NCBI GenBank assembly: GCA_963798805.1
Contig: CAWCVC010000002.1
Location: forward strand, 682,001-746,000
Origin: CAVZCK01 sp963798805
Lineage (GTDB): Bacteria > Pseudomonadota > Alphaproteobacteria > Rhizobiales > Rhodomicrobiaceae
DNA: 64,000 bases
Direction of reading: 5' to 3'
In this document: one piece after another, positions 17,604 to 26,672 of the stretch
Position numbering within the stretch: the first letter of the stretch is position 1
Layout: every line of letters starts with the position of its first letter
Position numbers and translations under genes: made by a program
Notes under the pieces: model-generated
What the model was told of the DNA's origin: nothing
Database searches by the model: none
What the model saw: the letters and a program-made list of their open reading frames with translations, nothing else

Positions 17604-18392
17604 ATGAGCATGGATAAAATGATCGCGCGCAAAGCCGACGGTATCGGCTGGATGACCTTCAATAATCCCGAACGTCATAACGCGGTGTCGCTCGAAATGT
17701 GGGAGGCGGCGATAGAGATCATTTCGGACTTTTGCCGCGACGATGCGGTGCGGGTGATCATCGTGCGCGGAGCCGGGGAAAAGTCGTTCGTCTCGGGAGC
17801 CGATATTTCGAAATTCGAGGACGAGCGTGCGCAGGAGCAGGCCGTGAAGCGCTACGACCTGGCGACGGAGGGAGCCTATACCGCGCTGCTGACGGCCCCC
17901 AAGCCGACCATTGCAATGATCCGGGGCTATTGCATCGGAGGCGGCGCCAATCTTGCCGTGTGCTGCGATCTGCGGATTTGCAGCGAGACGGCGAAATTTG
18001 CGATCCCGGCGGCTAAGCTCGGTCTGGGATATGGCTATACGCGCGTGCGCCGCCTGCTCGATGTCGTCGGCCCGGCCTTTGCCAAAGAGATCTTTTTCAC
18101 CGCCCGCCAATTCACAGCGGAGGAGGCGCGGATCATGGGGCTGGTCAACCGTGTGGTGCCCCAGGCCGAGCTCGAAGCCTATGTGAAGGACTACGCCAGG
18201 CAGATCGCCGAGAACGCACCGCTGACCGTGACGGCCCTCAAGCGGATCGTTGCAGAGGCCGTGAAGGATCCGGCGGATCGTGATCTGTCTCTTTGCGATC
18301 GCCTGGTGCGGGAATGCTTCGAGAGCGAGGACTATGCCGAAGGCCGGCGCGCTTTTGCCGAAAAGCGGAAGCCGGTCTTTGAAGGGCGCTGA
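17604..18392 (+). CDS. Enoyl-CoA hydratase/isomerase family protein
   Basis: A 262-residue crotonase-fold protein. It shows FNNPERHNAVSLEMW, the oxyanion-hole segment GEKSFVSGADISKFED, and IRGYCIGGGANLAVCCDLRI. The usual hydratase glutamate in the second site is replaced (AAKLGLGYGYTRVRRL rather than PE-x-xLG), so a reaction other than simple hydration, such as isomerisation or C-C cleavage, is possible. It follows the CoA-transferase by 38 bp and should act on the CoA ester that enzyme makes. Confidence 0.85.
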   Translation: MSMDKMIARKADGIGWMTFNNPERHNAVSLEMWEAAIEIISDFCRDDAVRVIIVRGAGEKSFVSGADISKFEDERAQEQAVKRYDLATEGAYTALLTAPKPTIAMIRGYCIGGGANLAVCCDLRICSETAKFAIPAAKLGLGYGYTRVRRLLDVVGPAFAKEIFFTARQFTAEEARIMGLVNRVVPQAELEAYVKDYARQIAENAPLTVTALKRIVAEAVKDPADRDLSLCDRLVRECFESEDYAEGRRAFAEKRKPVFEGR

Positions 18393-18473
18393 GGGACCGC
18401 GCCACGCCCGCCGCAGATTGAAGGCACTATATGCGCGCCTTCTGGTACATTGGGCTGCAAGGAGGGATTGCCG

Positions 18474-19292
18474 ATGAGCGACAGCTACGAAGTCTACGCC
18501 ATTCGATATGCAACTCATGACCGACCCGCGCGCGACAACTTTCTCGGCGGCGATGCACACGACGTCAACATGCCGCTCGACTATTTCGTCTGGGCCATCG
18601 TCGGAGAGAAGAGAACCTTCTGCGTCGACACGGGATTCGACGCGGAGACCGGAAAGAAGCGAGGCCGCACCGTGCTTCGTCCTCCGGCGGAGGGGCTAAA
18701 GGCGGTCGGTGTCGATCCGGAGCAGGTTCAAGACGTGATCATCACGCACATGCATTACGATCACGCCGGTAATCATGGCTTGTTTCCGCACGCCAGGTTC
18801 CACCTCCAAGACAGCGAGATGGCCTATTGCACGGGCCGCTATATGTGCCACGCGCCGCTGCGTCATGCCTATGATGTGGAAGACGTCGTCACGATGGTGA
18901 GGCGACTGTTTGAGGGGCGGGTTCAGTTTCACCAAGGCACCTCGGAAATAGCGCCGGGGATCACGCTGCACCATGTTGGCGGCCATACGAACGGTCTGCA
19001 GGTCGTGCGCGTACGCACCCGCCGCGGATGGATCGTTCTGGCTTCGGATGCGACGCATTTTTACGCGAACTTAGAACAAGCGCGTCCCTTTCCCATACTG
19101 CACAATGTCGGGGATACGCTTGAAGGATTCGACAAGCTCAGGATGCTTGCCCAGTCGGACGACCATGTCATCCCGGGTCACGATCCTGCGGTATTGAAGC
19201 GCTACCCTGCCGTGAAAGAGGCTTTCAAAGGCTGGATCGTCAGGCTCGACGCCGAACCGCTGCCGTCAGGCGTTTCCGCAACGGCCGAGTGA
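18474..19292 (+). CDS. Metallo-beta-lactamase-fold hydrolase (AHL-lactonase-like)
   Basis: A 272-residue protein with the metal site THMHYDHAGNHG, a second histidine at HVGGHTNG, an aspartate at LASDATHFYAN and a final HDP in VIPGHDPAV. This order is typical of N-acyl homoserine lactonase-like MBL enzymes (AttM/AiiB group), but neighbours suggest a lactone or thioester intermediate of the CoA pathway as an equally good substrate. The start is ATG 18474, with AAGGAGGG upstream. Confidence 0.8.
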   Translation: MSDSYEVYAIRYATHDRPARDNFLGGDAHDVNMPLDYFVWAIVGEKRTFCVDTGFDAETGKKRGRTVLRPPAEGLKAVGVDPEQVQDVIITHMHYDHAGNHGLFPHARFHLQDSEMAYCTGRYMCHAPLRHAYDVEDVVTMVRRLFEGRVQFHQGTSEIAPGITLHHVGGHTNGLQVVRVRTRRGWIVLASDATHFYANLEQARPFPILHNVGDTLEGFDKLRMLAQSDDHVIPGHDPAVLKRYPAVKEAFKGWIVRLDAEPLPSGVSATAE

Positions 19293-19448
19293 TGCAGCCG
19301 CATCATCATCAGGTCACGGCTCGCGGCGTCAGCGCCCGTGCGCTTGATGACGCAAGGACATTGGGCTGACCCATGCCGGGATCGAACGGCATAAGCCACC
19401 ACGACGCCCCGGCGCCGAAGCTGAGCTTTCCGCCAAAAAGAGGCGCTC

Positions 19449-19574
19449 GTGACGGGCGAATATTTCTTTCATCAGCGACCGCGCACGCCGAACCCGGAAG
19501 CCCGCGAAACCGGCCTGCAGGATCAACTCGCTGCGGAGTGTGAGAAACTTTCCGGCATCTCCCTGCCCACATGA
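19449..19574 (+). pseudogene. Short-chain dehydrogenase C-terminal remnant
   Basis: About 42 codons read TGEYFFHQRPRTPNPEARE, TGLQDQLAAECEKLSGISLP stop. This resembles the C-terminal tail of retinol-dehydrogenase-like SDR proteins (G-KYF-x-x-x-P-x-P-x-A-x-D pattern). Nothing of the Rossmann core is present upstream. Confidence 0.4.
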
Positions 19575-19639
19575 TACTGGGCGCAATGACCTCCCGGAAA
19601 GAGCAGGATCGTCTCCGGTAACATGAGTGACGCTCCCGG

Positions 19640-19770
19640 TACCGATGTTCTCCGGCGTGAATAGCTCTCCGCTCCTGCCAATCCCGCTGTTCATCCTCAT
19701 CGGCGAGCTCATGAGCGCGGCGTCGATCGCATCGCGCCTCGTCAACTTCGCCGTGCACTCGTCATCCTGT
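19640..19770 (+). pseudogene. TRAP transporter large permease (DctM) remnant
   Basis: The stretch SPLLPIPLFILIGELMSAAS, IASRLVNFA matches the N-terminal region of DctM-type permeases (LL-IPLFIL-GELM-x-x-GI-x-RL pattern). The frame is lost on both sides, and no DctP or DctQ partner is visible. With the SDR remnant it suggests that 19.3-19.8 kb is a deletion scar. Confidence 0.5.
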
Positions 19771-19852
19771 TCGCGCGGCGCCGTTTCCGCATTGAACGAA
19801 TTGCGGGTTATTTTATGGCATTATGCATGAACACCTTCAGGGAGTGCCGAGC

Positions 19853-20812
19853 TTGAGCAAGCGACGAGACATTGGCGATGCGCGCCTCGACGACGCGGCC
19901 CGTGCAGGCTGGCTCTATTATGTCGCCGGCAACACGCAGGACGAGATCGCCGTCAAGCTCGGCATTTCGAGGCAATCCGCGCAGCGGCTGGTTTCGCTTG
20001 CTATTGCCGAAGGTCTCGTGAAGGTCCGGCTCGATCATCCGATTGCCGCCTGCCTCGATCTGGCGACCCGGCTGAAGGAGCGCTTCGGGCTCGCCTTTGC
20101 GGAAGTGGCTCCGACCGATCCGGCGTCCGACTCCACCACGCTGGGCGTTGCCGAAGCGGCTGCCGTCGAAATCGAGCGTCGGCTCCGTGCGCCGGGGCGG
20201 ACCATCATCGCCATCGGCACCGGCCGCACGCTGAAGGCCGCGATCGAGCTGCTGCCTCCCATCGAAGCGCCTGACAAGAAGATCGTATCGCTGACCGGCA
20301 ATATCGCCCCGGACGGGTCTGCCGCCTTCTACAGCGTGATCTTCACCATGGCCGATGTCGTCAAGGCGAGGCACTTCCCGATGTCGCTGCCGGTGATCGC
20401 CTCCTCGGCCGCCGAGCGCGACCTCCTGCACAACCAGCCTATGATCCGCGCCAATCTGGCGCTGGCTGCGAAAGCGGACGTCGCTTTCGTCGGTGTCGGC
20501 GACCTCGGGCCGAACGCACCGCTGCATGAAGACGGTTTCGTTACGCGCGCCGAATTGAAAGCCCTGCAGAAGGCCGGCGCCGTCGGTGAGATCACCGGCT
20601 GGGCGTTCGATGCCGGCGGCCAATTGATCTCCGGCGCCACCAATGAGCGGGTCGCCAGCGCGCCGATCCCCTCGACGGACAAATGCCTCGTCATCGCTAT
20701 CGCCAAAGGTGCGGCAAAGCTTCGCGGCATCCGCGCTGCGGTGAAGGGAGATCTGGTGCGCGGATTGATCACGGACGAGTGGACTGCCGAAAATTTGCTG
20801 TCCGCCGACTAA
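19853..20812 (+). CDS. SorC/DeoR-type sugar-binding transcriptional regulator of the polyol operon
   Basis: The N-terminus carries a helix-turn-helix (GWLYYVAGNTQDEIAVKLGISRQSAQRLVSLAIAEGLV). The rest is the SorC sugar-phosphate-binding fold with IIAIGTGRTLKAAI and VAFVGVGDLG. Such proteins (SmoC in rhodobacters) control polyol transport operons, and the smo genes follow directly. TTG 19853 has an AGGGAG ribosome binding site eight bases upstream. An in-frame ATG at 19823 lacks one, so the TTG start is preferred. Two palindromes in front of smoE are its likely operators. Confidence 0.85.
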   Translation: MSKRRDIGDARLDDAARAGWLYYVAGNTQDEIAVKLGISRQSAQRLVSLAIAEGLVKVRLDHPIAACLDLATRLKERFGLAFAEVAPTDPASDSTTLGVAEAAAVEIERRLRAPGRTIIAIGTGRTLKAAIELLPPIEAPDKKIVSLTGNIAPDGSAAFYSVIFTMADVVKARHFPMSLPVIASSAAERDLLHNQPMIRANLALAAKADVAFVGVGDLGPNAPLHEDGFVTRAELKALQKAGAVGEITGWAFDAGGQLISGATNERVASAPIPSTDKCLVIAIAKGAAKLRGIRAAVKGDLVRGLITDEWTAENLLSAD

Positions 20813-20892
20813 GCGCTTTTCCGCTCTCACAAAATCCGCAGTTCAGCACTCCGCGACCGCGTTTGCTTGTGCGGCGCAGCAACGAAATCGCC

Positions 20893-20946
20893 TTGACGGC
20901 TGTCTCTCATTGGTGAGTAATTGCTCTTAACATAAGCAATTGCTCA
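20893..20946 (+). promoter_or_regulatory. smo promoter with paired SorC-type operators
   Basis: TTGACG (20893-20898) and AGTAAT (20916-20921) are spaced by 17 bp. Two related 12-bp palindromes, GAGTAATTGCTC (20915-20926) and AAGCAATTGCTC (20935-20946), share the form GAGYAATTRCTC and are exactly 20 bp apart, two helical turns. The first overlaps the -10 region. They lie just upstream of smoE and are the best candidates for the adjacent regulator's sites. Confidence 0.6.
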
Positions 20947-20966
20947 AAATGCATGGGAGGAAGCGG

Positions 20967-22280
20967 ATGAATCTCAGGCCCATTATCATGGGAGCCTGCT
21001 CCATTTTGCTAATGGCGGGCAGCGCTCTTGCCGACACCAAGCTGACCATCGCCACCGTCAACAATGGCGATATGATCCGTATGCAGAAGCTGACGGATGA
21101 TTTCACCGCCAAGAACCCTGGCATCACGGTCGAATGGGTGACGATGGAGGAGAACATCCTGCGTCAGAAGGTGACGACCGATATCGCGACGAAGGGCGGC
21201 CAGTACGACATCATGACCATCGGCACCTACGAGGTGCCGATCTGGGCCAAGCAGAGCTGGCTCGTGCCGCTCGACAATCTCGGCGCCGATTACGATGTGA
21301 ACGATCTTCTGCCGGCAATCCGCGACGGGCTTTCCTATAAGGGCAAGCTTTACGCCGCGCCGTTTTACGGCGAAAGCTCAATGGTAATGTACCGCAAGGA
21401 CCTGTTCGAGAAGGCAGGGCTTAAAATGCCCGATGCGCCGAGCTGGGATTTCATCGCCGACGCGGCGCGCAAAATCACCGACAAGAGCAAGGAAATCTAC
21501 GGCATCTGCCTGCGCGGCAAGGCCGGCTGGGGCGAGAACATGGCCTTCATCACCGCCATGTCCAACTCCTTCGGCGCGCGCTGGTTCGACGAGAAATGGC
21601 ACCCGCAGTTCGACACGCCCGAATGGAAGAACGCTCTGACGTTCTACATCAAGCTGATGAAGGATGCCGGCCCTCCCGGCGCCTCCTCGAACGGCTTCAA
21701 TGAGAATCTTGCTCTGTTCCAGTCCGGCAAATGTGGCATCTGGATCGACGCGACGGTGGCGGCCTCCTTCGTTTCCGATCCCAAGCAGTCGAAGGTGGCG
21801 GACAAGGTCGGCTTCGCGCTCGCGCCGGATAACGGCCTCGGCAAGCGCAGCAATTGGCTGTGGGCGTGGGCCCTCGCCATTCCGTCCGGCTCGAAGAAGG
21901 TCGACGCGGCGGAGAAGTTCATTGCCTGGGCGACGGGCAAGAGCTATGGCGAGCTGGTCGCCTCCAAGGAGGGCTGGGCCGCCGTTCCGCCCGGCACGCG
22001 CAAGTCGCTCTATGAGAACCCGAAATATCAGGAAGCGGCGCCCTTCGCCAAGATGACGCTGGAATCCATCAAGGCCGCCGATCCGACCCATCCGACGGTG
22101 AAGCCTGTGCCCTACACGGGCGTGCAGTTCGTGGCGATCCCGGAATTCCAGGGCATCGGCACGGCGGTCGGCCAGCAATTCTCCGCGGCACTCGCCGGGC
22201 GGATGACGGCGGATCAGGCGCTCAAGAACGCCCAGCAGCTGACGACGCGCGAGATGACGAGAGGCGGCTATCTCAAATAG
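20967..22280 (+). CDS. smoE: Polyol ABC transporter, periplasmic substrate-binding protein
   Basis: A 437-residue family 1 extracellular solute-binding protein. It starts at ATG 20967 (GGGAGGAAG upstream) with a Sec signal peptide (PIIMGACSILLMAGSALA, cleavage near ALA-DT). The mature part shows VNNGDMIRMQKLTDDF, DIMTIGTYEVPIWAKQSWL and FQSGKCGIWIDATVAASF, typical of mannitol/sorbitol binding proteins (SmoE/MtlE). It captures polyols in the periplasm for SmoFGK. A stable hairpin between this gene and smoF probably keeps its expression above that of the permeases. Confidence 0.9.
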   Translation: MNLRPIIMGACSILLMAGSALADTKLTIATVNNGDMIRMQKLTDDFTAKNPGITVEWVTMEENILRQKVTTDIATKGGQYDIMTIGTYEVPIWAKQSWLVPLDNLGADYDVNDLLPAIRDGLSYKGKLYAAPFYGESSMVMYRKDLFEKAGLKMPDAPSWDFIADAARKITDKSKEIYGICLRGKAGWGENMAFITAMSNSFGARWFDEKWHPQFDTPEWKNALTFYIKLMKDAGPPGASSNGFNENLALFQSGKCGIWIDATVAASFVSDPKQSKVADKVGFALAPDNGLGKRSNWLWAWALAIPSGSKKVDAAEKFIAWATGKSYGELVASKEGWAAVPPGTRKSLYENPKYQEAAPFAKMTLESIKAADPTHPTVKPVPYTGVQFVAIPEFQGIGTAVGQQFSAALAGRMTADQALKNAQQLTTREMTRGGYLK

Positions 22281-22295
22281 CTTCCTCCCCTCCCG

Positions 22296-22331
22296 GCGGG
22301 CCGCCTGCGACGAATGCTCGGGGTGGCCCGC
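22296..22331 (+). terminator. Intercistronic hairpin between smoE and smoF
   Basis: A 10-bp stem (22296-22305 with 22322-22331, one G-U pair) encloses a 16-nt loop and is followed by TTTC. It lies 16 bp after the smoE stop. It looks like a partial terminator or an mRNA 3'-end protector, as usual for binding-protein genes. Confidence 0.55.
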
Positions 22332-22377
22332 TTTCTCGGTTTCAATGCCTAACGCCAGATGAGGTGCGAGAGCCGCC

Positions 22378-23250
22378 ATGGCGACATTGCACAGCCGATC
22401 AACGGCAAGACTGATGATGTCTCCCGCCGTCATCCTGCTGTTCGCCTGGATGATCGTGCCGCTGTCGATGACTCTCTATTTCTCCTTCCTGCGCTACAAC
22501 CTCTTGATGCCGGGCGTGGAGGAGTGGACCGGCTTTTTGAACTACCGCTTCTTCGTTACCGATCCGGCATTCGGCAGCGCTCTGGTGAACACGCTGCTGC
22601 TCGTTGGCGGGGTGCTGCTGATCTCCGTCGGCGGTGGCCTCTTCCTGGCGCTGCTGCTCGATCAGCCGTTCTTCGGCCAGGGTATCGTGCGGCTGCTGGT
22701 CGTCGCGCCGTTCTTCGTCATGCCGACCGTCTCGGCGCTGGTCTGGAAGAACATGCTGATGCATCCGGTCTACGGGCTGTTCGCGTGGATCGCGCGGGGC
22801 CTTGGCCTGCAACCCCTGGACTGGCTGGCCACGGTGCCGCTGCTTTCGATCACGCTCATCGTTGCCTGGGGCTGGCTGCCCTTCGCGACGCTGATCCTCC
22901 TGACCGCTTTGCAATCGCTCGACGAGGAGCAGCGCGAGGCGGCGGAGATGGACGGCGCAAGCGCCGCGTCCCGGCTGATCTACATCATCCTGCCGCATCT
23001 GGCCCGCGCCATTACCGTGGTGATCCTGATCGAGACGATCTTCCTTCTCAGCGTCTTCGCCGAGATCCTTGTCACTACCTCCGGCGGCCCTGGCACTGAG
23101 AGCACCAACATCACCTATCTGATCTACACCCAGGCGCTCCTGCAATTCGATGTCGGCAGCGCATCAGCGGGCGGTATCATCGCGGTGATCCTCGCCAATA
23201 TCGTCGCGATCTTCCTGATTCGGCTGATCGGCAAGAACCTGGAGGCTTGA
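22378..23250 (+). CDS. smoF: Polyol ABC transporter, inner-membrane permease
   Basis: A 290-residue MalF-like permease with six membrane segments, starting MATLHSRSTARLMMSP. The cytoplasmic coupling motif EEQREAAEMDGASAASRLIYIILP (EAA loop) is clear in the C-terminal half. It forms the channel with SmoG. The gene lies 97 bp after smoE and 5 bp before smoG. Confidence 0.9.
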   Translation: MATLHSRSTARLMMSPAVILLFAWMIVPLSMTLYFSFLRYNLLMPGVEEWTGFLNYRFFVTDPAFGSALVNTLLLVGGVLLISVGGGLFLALLLDQPFFGQGIVRLLVVAPFFVMPTVSALVWKNMLMHPVYGLFAWIARGLGLQPLDWLATVPLLSITLIVAWGWLPFATLILLTALQSLDEEQREAAEMDGASAASRLIYIILPHLARAITVVILIETIFLLSVFAEILVTTSGGPGTESTNITYLIYTQALLQFDVGSASAGGIIAVILANIVAIFLIRLIGKNLEA

Positions 23251-23255
23251 CAGCC

Positions 23256-24086
23256 ATGGCGCGCGCCGTCTCGACCAATCGCAAGCTTGCCTTCACCGCG
23301 ATCGGCTGGGCGATCGGGCTGATCCTGTTCTTCCCGATCCTGTGGACTTTCCTCACCAGCTTCAAGACCGAGGGAGAGGCAATCGCCTCGCCGCCCTCCT
23401 TCCTGTTCTTCAACTGGACGCTGGAGAATTACGCCGAGGTGCAGAGCCGCTCCGACTATTTGAAGCACGTCATAAACTCGGTGGTCATCTCCTTCGGCTC
23501 GACCTTTCTCGGGCTCGCCATCGCCATTCCCGCTGCCTGGGCGATGGCCTTTTCGCCGACGAAGCGCACCAAGGACATTCTGATGTGGATGCTCTCCACC
23601 AAGATGCTGCCGCCGGTCGGCGTGCTGGTGCCGATCTATCTGCTCTACCGCGACACCGGGCTACTGGATACGCGGCTGGGCCTCACCATCGTGCTGACCA
23701 TGATCGACCTGCCGATCATCGTCTGGATGCTCTACACCTACTTCCGCGACATCCCCGGCGACATCCTGGAAGCGGCGCGCATGGACGGCGCCTCGCTCGG
23801 CAAGGAGATCGTCTATGTGCTGATCCCGATGGCGGTGCCCGGCATTGCATCGACGCTCCTGCTCAATGTCATTCTCGCCTGGAACGAGGCGTTCTGGACG
23901 CTGAACCTGACCGCCGCCAACGCCGCGCCGCTGACGGCCTTCATCGCCTCCTATTCGAGCCCGGAAGGGCTGTTCTGGGCCAAGCTGTCCGCTGCCTCGA
24001 CAATGGCGATCGGCCCGATTCTGGTGCTGGGCTGGTTCTCGCAGAAGCAGCTTGTACGCGGGCTGACCTTCGGCGCGGTGAAATGA
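23256..24086 (+). CDS. smoG: Polyol ABC transporter, inner-membrane permease
   Basis: A 276-residue MalG-like permease with six membrane segments and the EAA loop DILEAARMDGASLGKEIVYVLIP. It pairs with SmoF. ATG 23256 was chosen because GGAGG lies 11 bases upstream; a TTG three codons earlier is less likely. The typical MalG C-terminus FSQKQLVRGLTFGAVK is present. Confidence 0.9.
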   Translation: MARAVSTNRKLAFTAIGWAIGLILFFPILWTFLTSFKTEGEAIASPPSFLFFNWTLENYAEVQSRSDYLKHVINSVVISFGSTFLGLAIAIPAAWAMAFSPTKRTKDILMWMLSTKMLPPVGVLVPIYLLYRDTGLLDTRLGLTIVLTMIDLPIIVWMLYTYFRDIPGDILEAARMDGASLGKEIVYVLIPMAVPGIASTLLLNVILAWNEAFWTLNLTAANAAPLTAFIASYSSPEGLFWAKLSAASTMAIGPILVLGWFSQKQLVRGLTFGAVK

Positions 24087-24110
24087 GGCGAGCGGGGTAG
24101 GGGATCGCCA

Positions 24111-25109
24111 ATGGGAAGCATAAGCCTCAGAAAGGTCTCCAAGGAGTTCGGCGGTATTGTCGTCATTCCCGAACTGGACCTCGATATCGGCAATGGCGAG
24201 TTCGTCGTTTTCGTCGGTCCCTCCGGTTGCGGGAAGTCGACCCTCCTGCGCCTGATCGCGGGGCTTGAGGACGTCAGCAGTGGCACGATCTTGATCGACG
24301 GCGCCGATGTGACAGGCCAGCCGCCGGCAAAGCGCGGCCTGTCGATGGTCTTCCAGTCCTACGCGCTTTATCCGCATATGAGCGTCTACGGCAATATTGC
24401 CTTCCCGCTGAAAATGGCCAGCGAGAGCCGCGAGACGATCAAGCGCAAGGTCACGGACGCCGCGCGCGTTCTTAATCTCACCGACTATCTCGACCGCAAA
24501 CCGCGCCAACTCTCCGGCGGCCAGCGCCAGCGCGTCGCCATCGGCCGCGCCATCGTGCGTGAGCCGAAGGCATTCTTGTTCGATGAGCCTCTCTCCAATC
24601 TCGATGCCGCGCTGCGGGTCAATATGCGTCTCGAAATCAGCGAGTTGCATCATCAGCTCGGCACGACCATGATCTATGTCACCCACGACCAGGTCGAGGC
24701 GATGACCATGGCCGACCGGATCGTGGTGCTGAATGCCGGACGCATCGAGCAGGTCGGCTCACCGCTGGAGCTTTACCGCAGCCCGGCGAACCTGTTCGTT
24801 GCAGGCTTCATCGGCTCGCCGCGCATGAATTTCGTCAATGGCGCGGAGGCCGAGAAACAGGGCGCGGCCACGCTTGGCATCCGGCCGGAGCACATTTCGC
24901 TTTCCCCCGAAAGCGGCGCCTGGAAAGGCACGGTTGGCATCGCCGAACATCTCGGCTCCGACACCTTCTTGCACATCCGCACCGAGGGCATCGGTCCGAT
25001 CACCGCGCGCGCCGATGGCGAGATCGGCCTCAAAAGCGGTCAGATCGTCTATCTGACGCCGCAGCCGGACAAGATCCACCGCTTCGGCGCTGAAGGGCAG
25101 GCGCTATGA
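24111..25109 (+). CDS. smoK: Polyol ABC transporter, ATP-binding protein
   Basis: A 332-residue MalK/UgpC-type ATPase: Walker A GPSGCGKSTLLRLIAG, Q-loop VFQSYALYPHMSVY, signature QLSGGQRQRVAIGRAI, Walker B AFLFDEPLSNLDA and switch histidine YVTHDQVEAMTMAD. A C-terminal TOBE-like regulatory domain follows (LGIRPEHISLSP). It powers SmoEFG uptake. Its stop overlaps the start of smoS by four bases. Confidence 0.92.
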   Translation: MGSISLRKVSKEFGGIVVIPELDLDIGNGEFVVFVGPSGCGKSTLLRLIAGLEDVSSGTILIDGADVTGQPPAKRGLSMVFQSYALYPHMSVYGNIAFPLKMASESRETIKRKVTDAARVLNLTDYLDRKPRQLSGGQRQRVAIGRAIVREPKAFLFDEPLSNLDAALRVNMRLEISELHHQLGTTMIYVTHDQVEAMTMADRIVVLNAGRIEQVGSPLELYRSPANLFVAGFIGSPRMNFVNGAEAEKQGAATLGIRPEHISLSPESGAWKGTVGIAEHLGSDTFLHIRTEGIGPITARADGEIGLKSGQIVYLTPQPDKIHRFGAEGQAL

Positions 25110-25882
25110 GCGGACGTCTCGAGAGCAAATCGGCATTGATCACTGGCGCGGCCCGCGGCATCGGCGCCGCTTTTGCCAAAGCCTATACGGCGGAAGGCGC
25201 AACCGTTGCCATCGCCGATATCGATTTCGACCGCGCCAAGGCAACGGCTGCCGAGATGGAAGGCCTCGCTTACTCAGTACATCTCGACGTGACGGATGAG
25301 GCCTCGATCGGGCGAGCGGTGCGCACCGTTGAGGACCGGACCGGCGGCATCGACATTCTCGTCAACAATGCCGCGGTCTTCGATCTGGCGCCGATCGTCG
25401 AGATCACGCGGCAAAGCTATGACCGGCTGTTTGCCATCAATGTGGCGGGCACGCTGTTCACCATGCAGGCCGTCGCTAGGTCCATGATCGCGCGCGGCAA
25501 GGGCGGCAAGATCATCAACATGGCAAGCCAGGCCGGCCGCCGCGGTGAGCCGCTCGTGGCGGTTTATTGCGCGACCAAGGCCGCGGTCATCAGCCTCACG
25601 CAATCGGCCGGTCTCAATCTCATTCGACATGGAATCAATGTGAACGCCATCGCCCCCGGTGTTGTCGATGGCGAGCATTGGGACGGGGTCGACGCGCTGT
25701 TTGCGAAGTACGAAAACCGCCCGCTCGGCGAGAAGAAGCGGTTGGTCGGCGAGACTGTTCCTTTCGGCCGCATGGGCCGCCCCGAAGATCTGACCGGAAT
25801 GGCCGTGTTCCTCGCCAGCTCGGACAGCGATTACGTCGTCGCGCAGACCTATAATGTCGATGGCGGCAATTGGATGAGCTGA
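25106..25882 (+). CDS. smoS: Sorbitol (L-iditol) 2-dehydrogenase, SDR family
   Basis: A 258-residue classical short-chain dehydrogenase: TGAARGIGAAFAKAY cofactor motif, DIDFDR after the second strand (NAD preference), NNAAVFD, catalytic Ser in NMASQAGRRGEP and YCATKAAV (YxxxK). It matches SmoS-type polyol dehydrogenases, including the C-terminal YNVDGGNWMS. It oxidises the imported polyol to a ketose. ATGA overlap with smoK indicates translational coupling. Confidence 0.85.
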   Translation: MSGRLESKSALITGAARGIGAAFAKAYTAEGATVAIADIDFDRAKATAAEMEGLAYSVHLDVTDEASIGRAVRTVEDRTGGIDILVNNAAVFDLAPIVEITRQSYDRLFAINVAGTLFTMQAVARSMIARGKGGKIINMASQAGRRGEPLVAVYCATKAAVISLTQSAGLNLIRHGINVNAIAPGVVDGEHWDGVDALFAKYENRPLGEKKRLVGETVPFGRMGRPEDLTGMAVFLASSDSDYVVAQTYNVDGGNWMS

Positions 25883-25895
25883 AAGGTATAGCCGC

Positions 25896-26672
25896 ATGTA
25901 TCTGGAAAAACTGAAACTCGACGGTCGGGTCGCAGTGGTCACCGGCGGGGGGCAGGGGATCGGCGCTGCCAGCGCTCAGGCGCTCGGCGAGGCAGGCGCC
26001 AAGGTGATCGTTGCAGAAATGCTCCCGGAGCGGGTGCAGACGAGCGTCGAGACGCTGAAGAAGCTCGGCATCGATGCGCATGGGCATGTGCTCGACGTCA
26101 CCAAATCCGCCGATGTCGATGCCGCTGCTGCTGCGGTGGTGCGCGACCATGGCCGGGTGGACATCCTCGTCAACAATGCCGGGGTCGCCAAGAGTGATGT
26201 GCGCGCCGAGGATACGACCGACGAACACTGGCGCTTTCATATGGATGTCAATGTCGACGGGCTGTTCTGGTGCTGCCGCGCTTTTGGCCGCCAGATGCTA
26301 GCGCAAGGCAAGGGCGCGATCGTCAACATCGGCTCGATGTCCGGCTTCATCGTCAACAAGCCGCAGCCGCAGAGCTTCTACAATGCCTCTAAGGCGGCCG
26401 TGCATCATTTGACCCGCTCGCTCGCCGCCGAATGGGCGGCGCGCGGGGTGCGCGTCAATGCGGTGGCGCCGACTTATATCGAGACACCGCTGACCGCCTT
26501 CGGCATCAAGGAGAATCCGGAGATGTACAAGGTCTGGCTTGACATGACGCCGATGGGCCGCGTCGGTCAGCCGGACGAGATCGCCTCGGTCGTGCATTTC
26601 CTCGCCTCGGACGCCGCAAGCCTGATGACCGGCGCGATCGTTCTCGCCGATGGCGGCTATTGCTGCTGGTGA
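25896..26672 (+). CDS. Second SDR-family polyol dehydrogenase
   Basis: A 258-residue classical SDR with GGGQGIGAASAQAL, NNAGVAKSD, catalytic NIGSMSGFIVN and FYNASKAAVHHL. It is 13 bp after smoS and resembles arabinitol, threitol or xylitol dehydrogenases more than sorbitol dehydrogenase. A second polyol specificity is consistent with the FGGY kinase downstream, which would phosphorylate a keto-pentose or tetrulose product. Exact substrate not determinable. Confidence 0.8.
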   Translation: MYLEKLKLDGRVAVVTGGGQGIGAASAQALGEAGAKVIVAEMLPERVQTSVETLKKLGIDAHGHVLDVTKSADVDAAAAAVVRDHGRVDILVNNAGVAKSDVRAEDTTDEHWRFHMDVNVDGLFWCCRAFGRQMLAQGKGAIVNIGSMSGFIVNKPQPQSFYNASKAAVHHLTRSLAAEWAARGVRVNAVAPTYIETPLTAFGIKENPEMYKVWLDMTPMGRVGQPDEIASVVHFLASDAASLMTGAIVLADGGYCCW

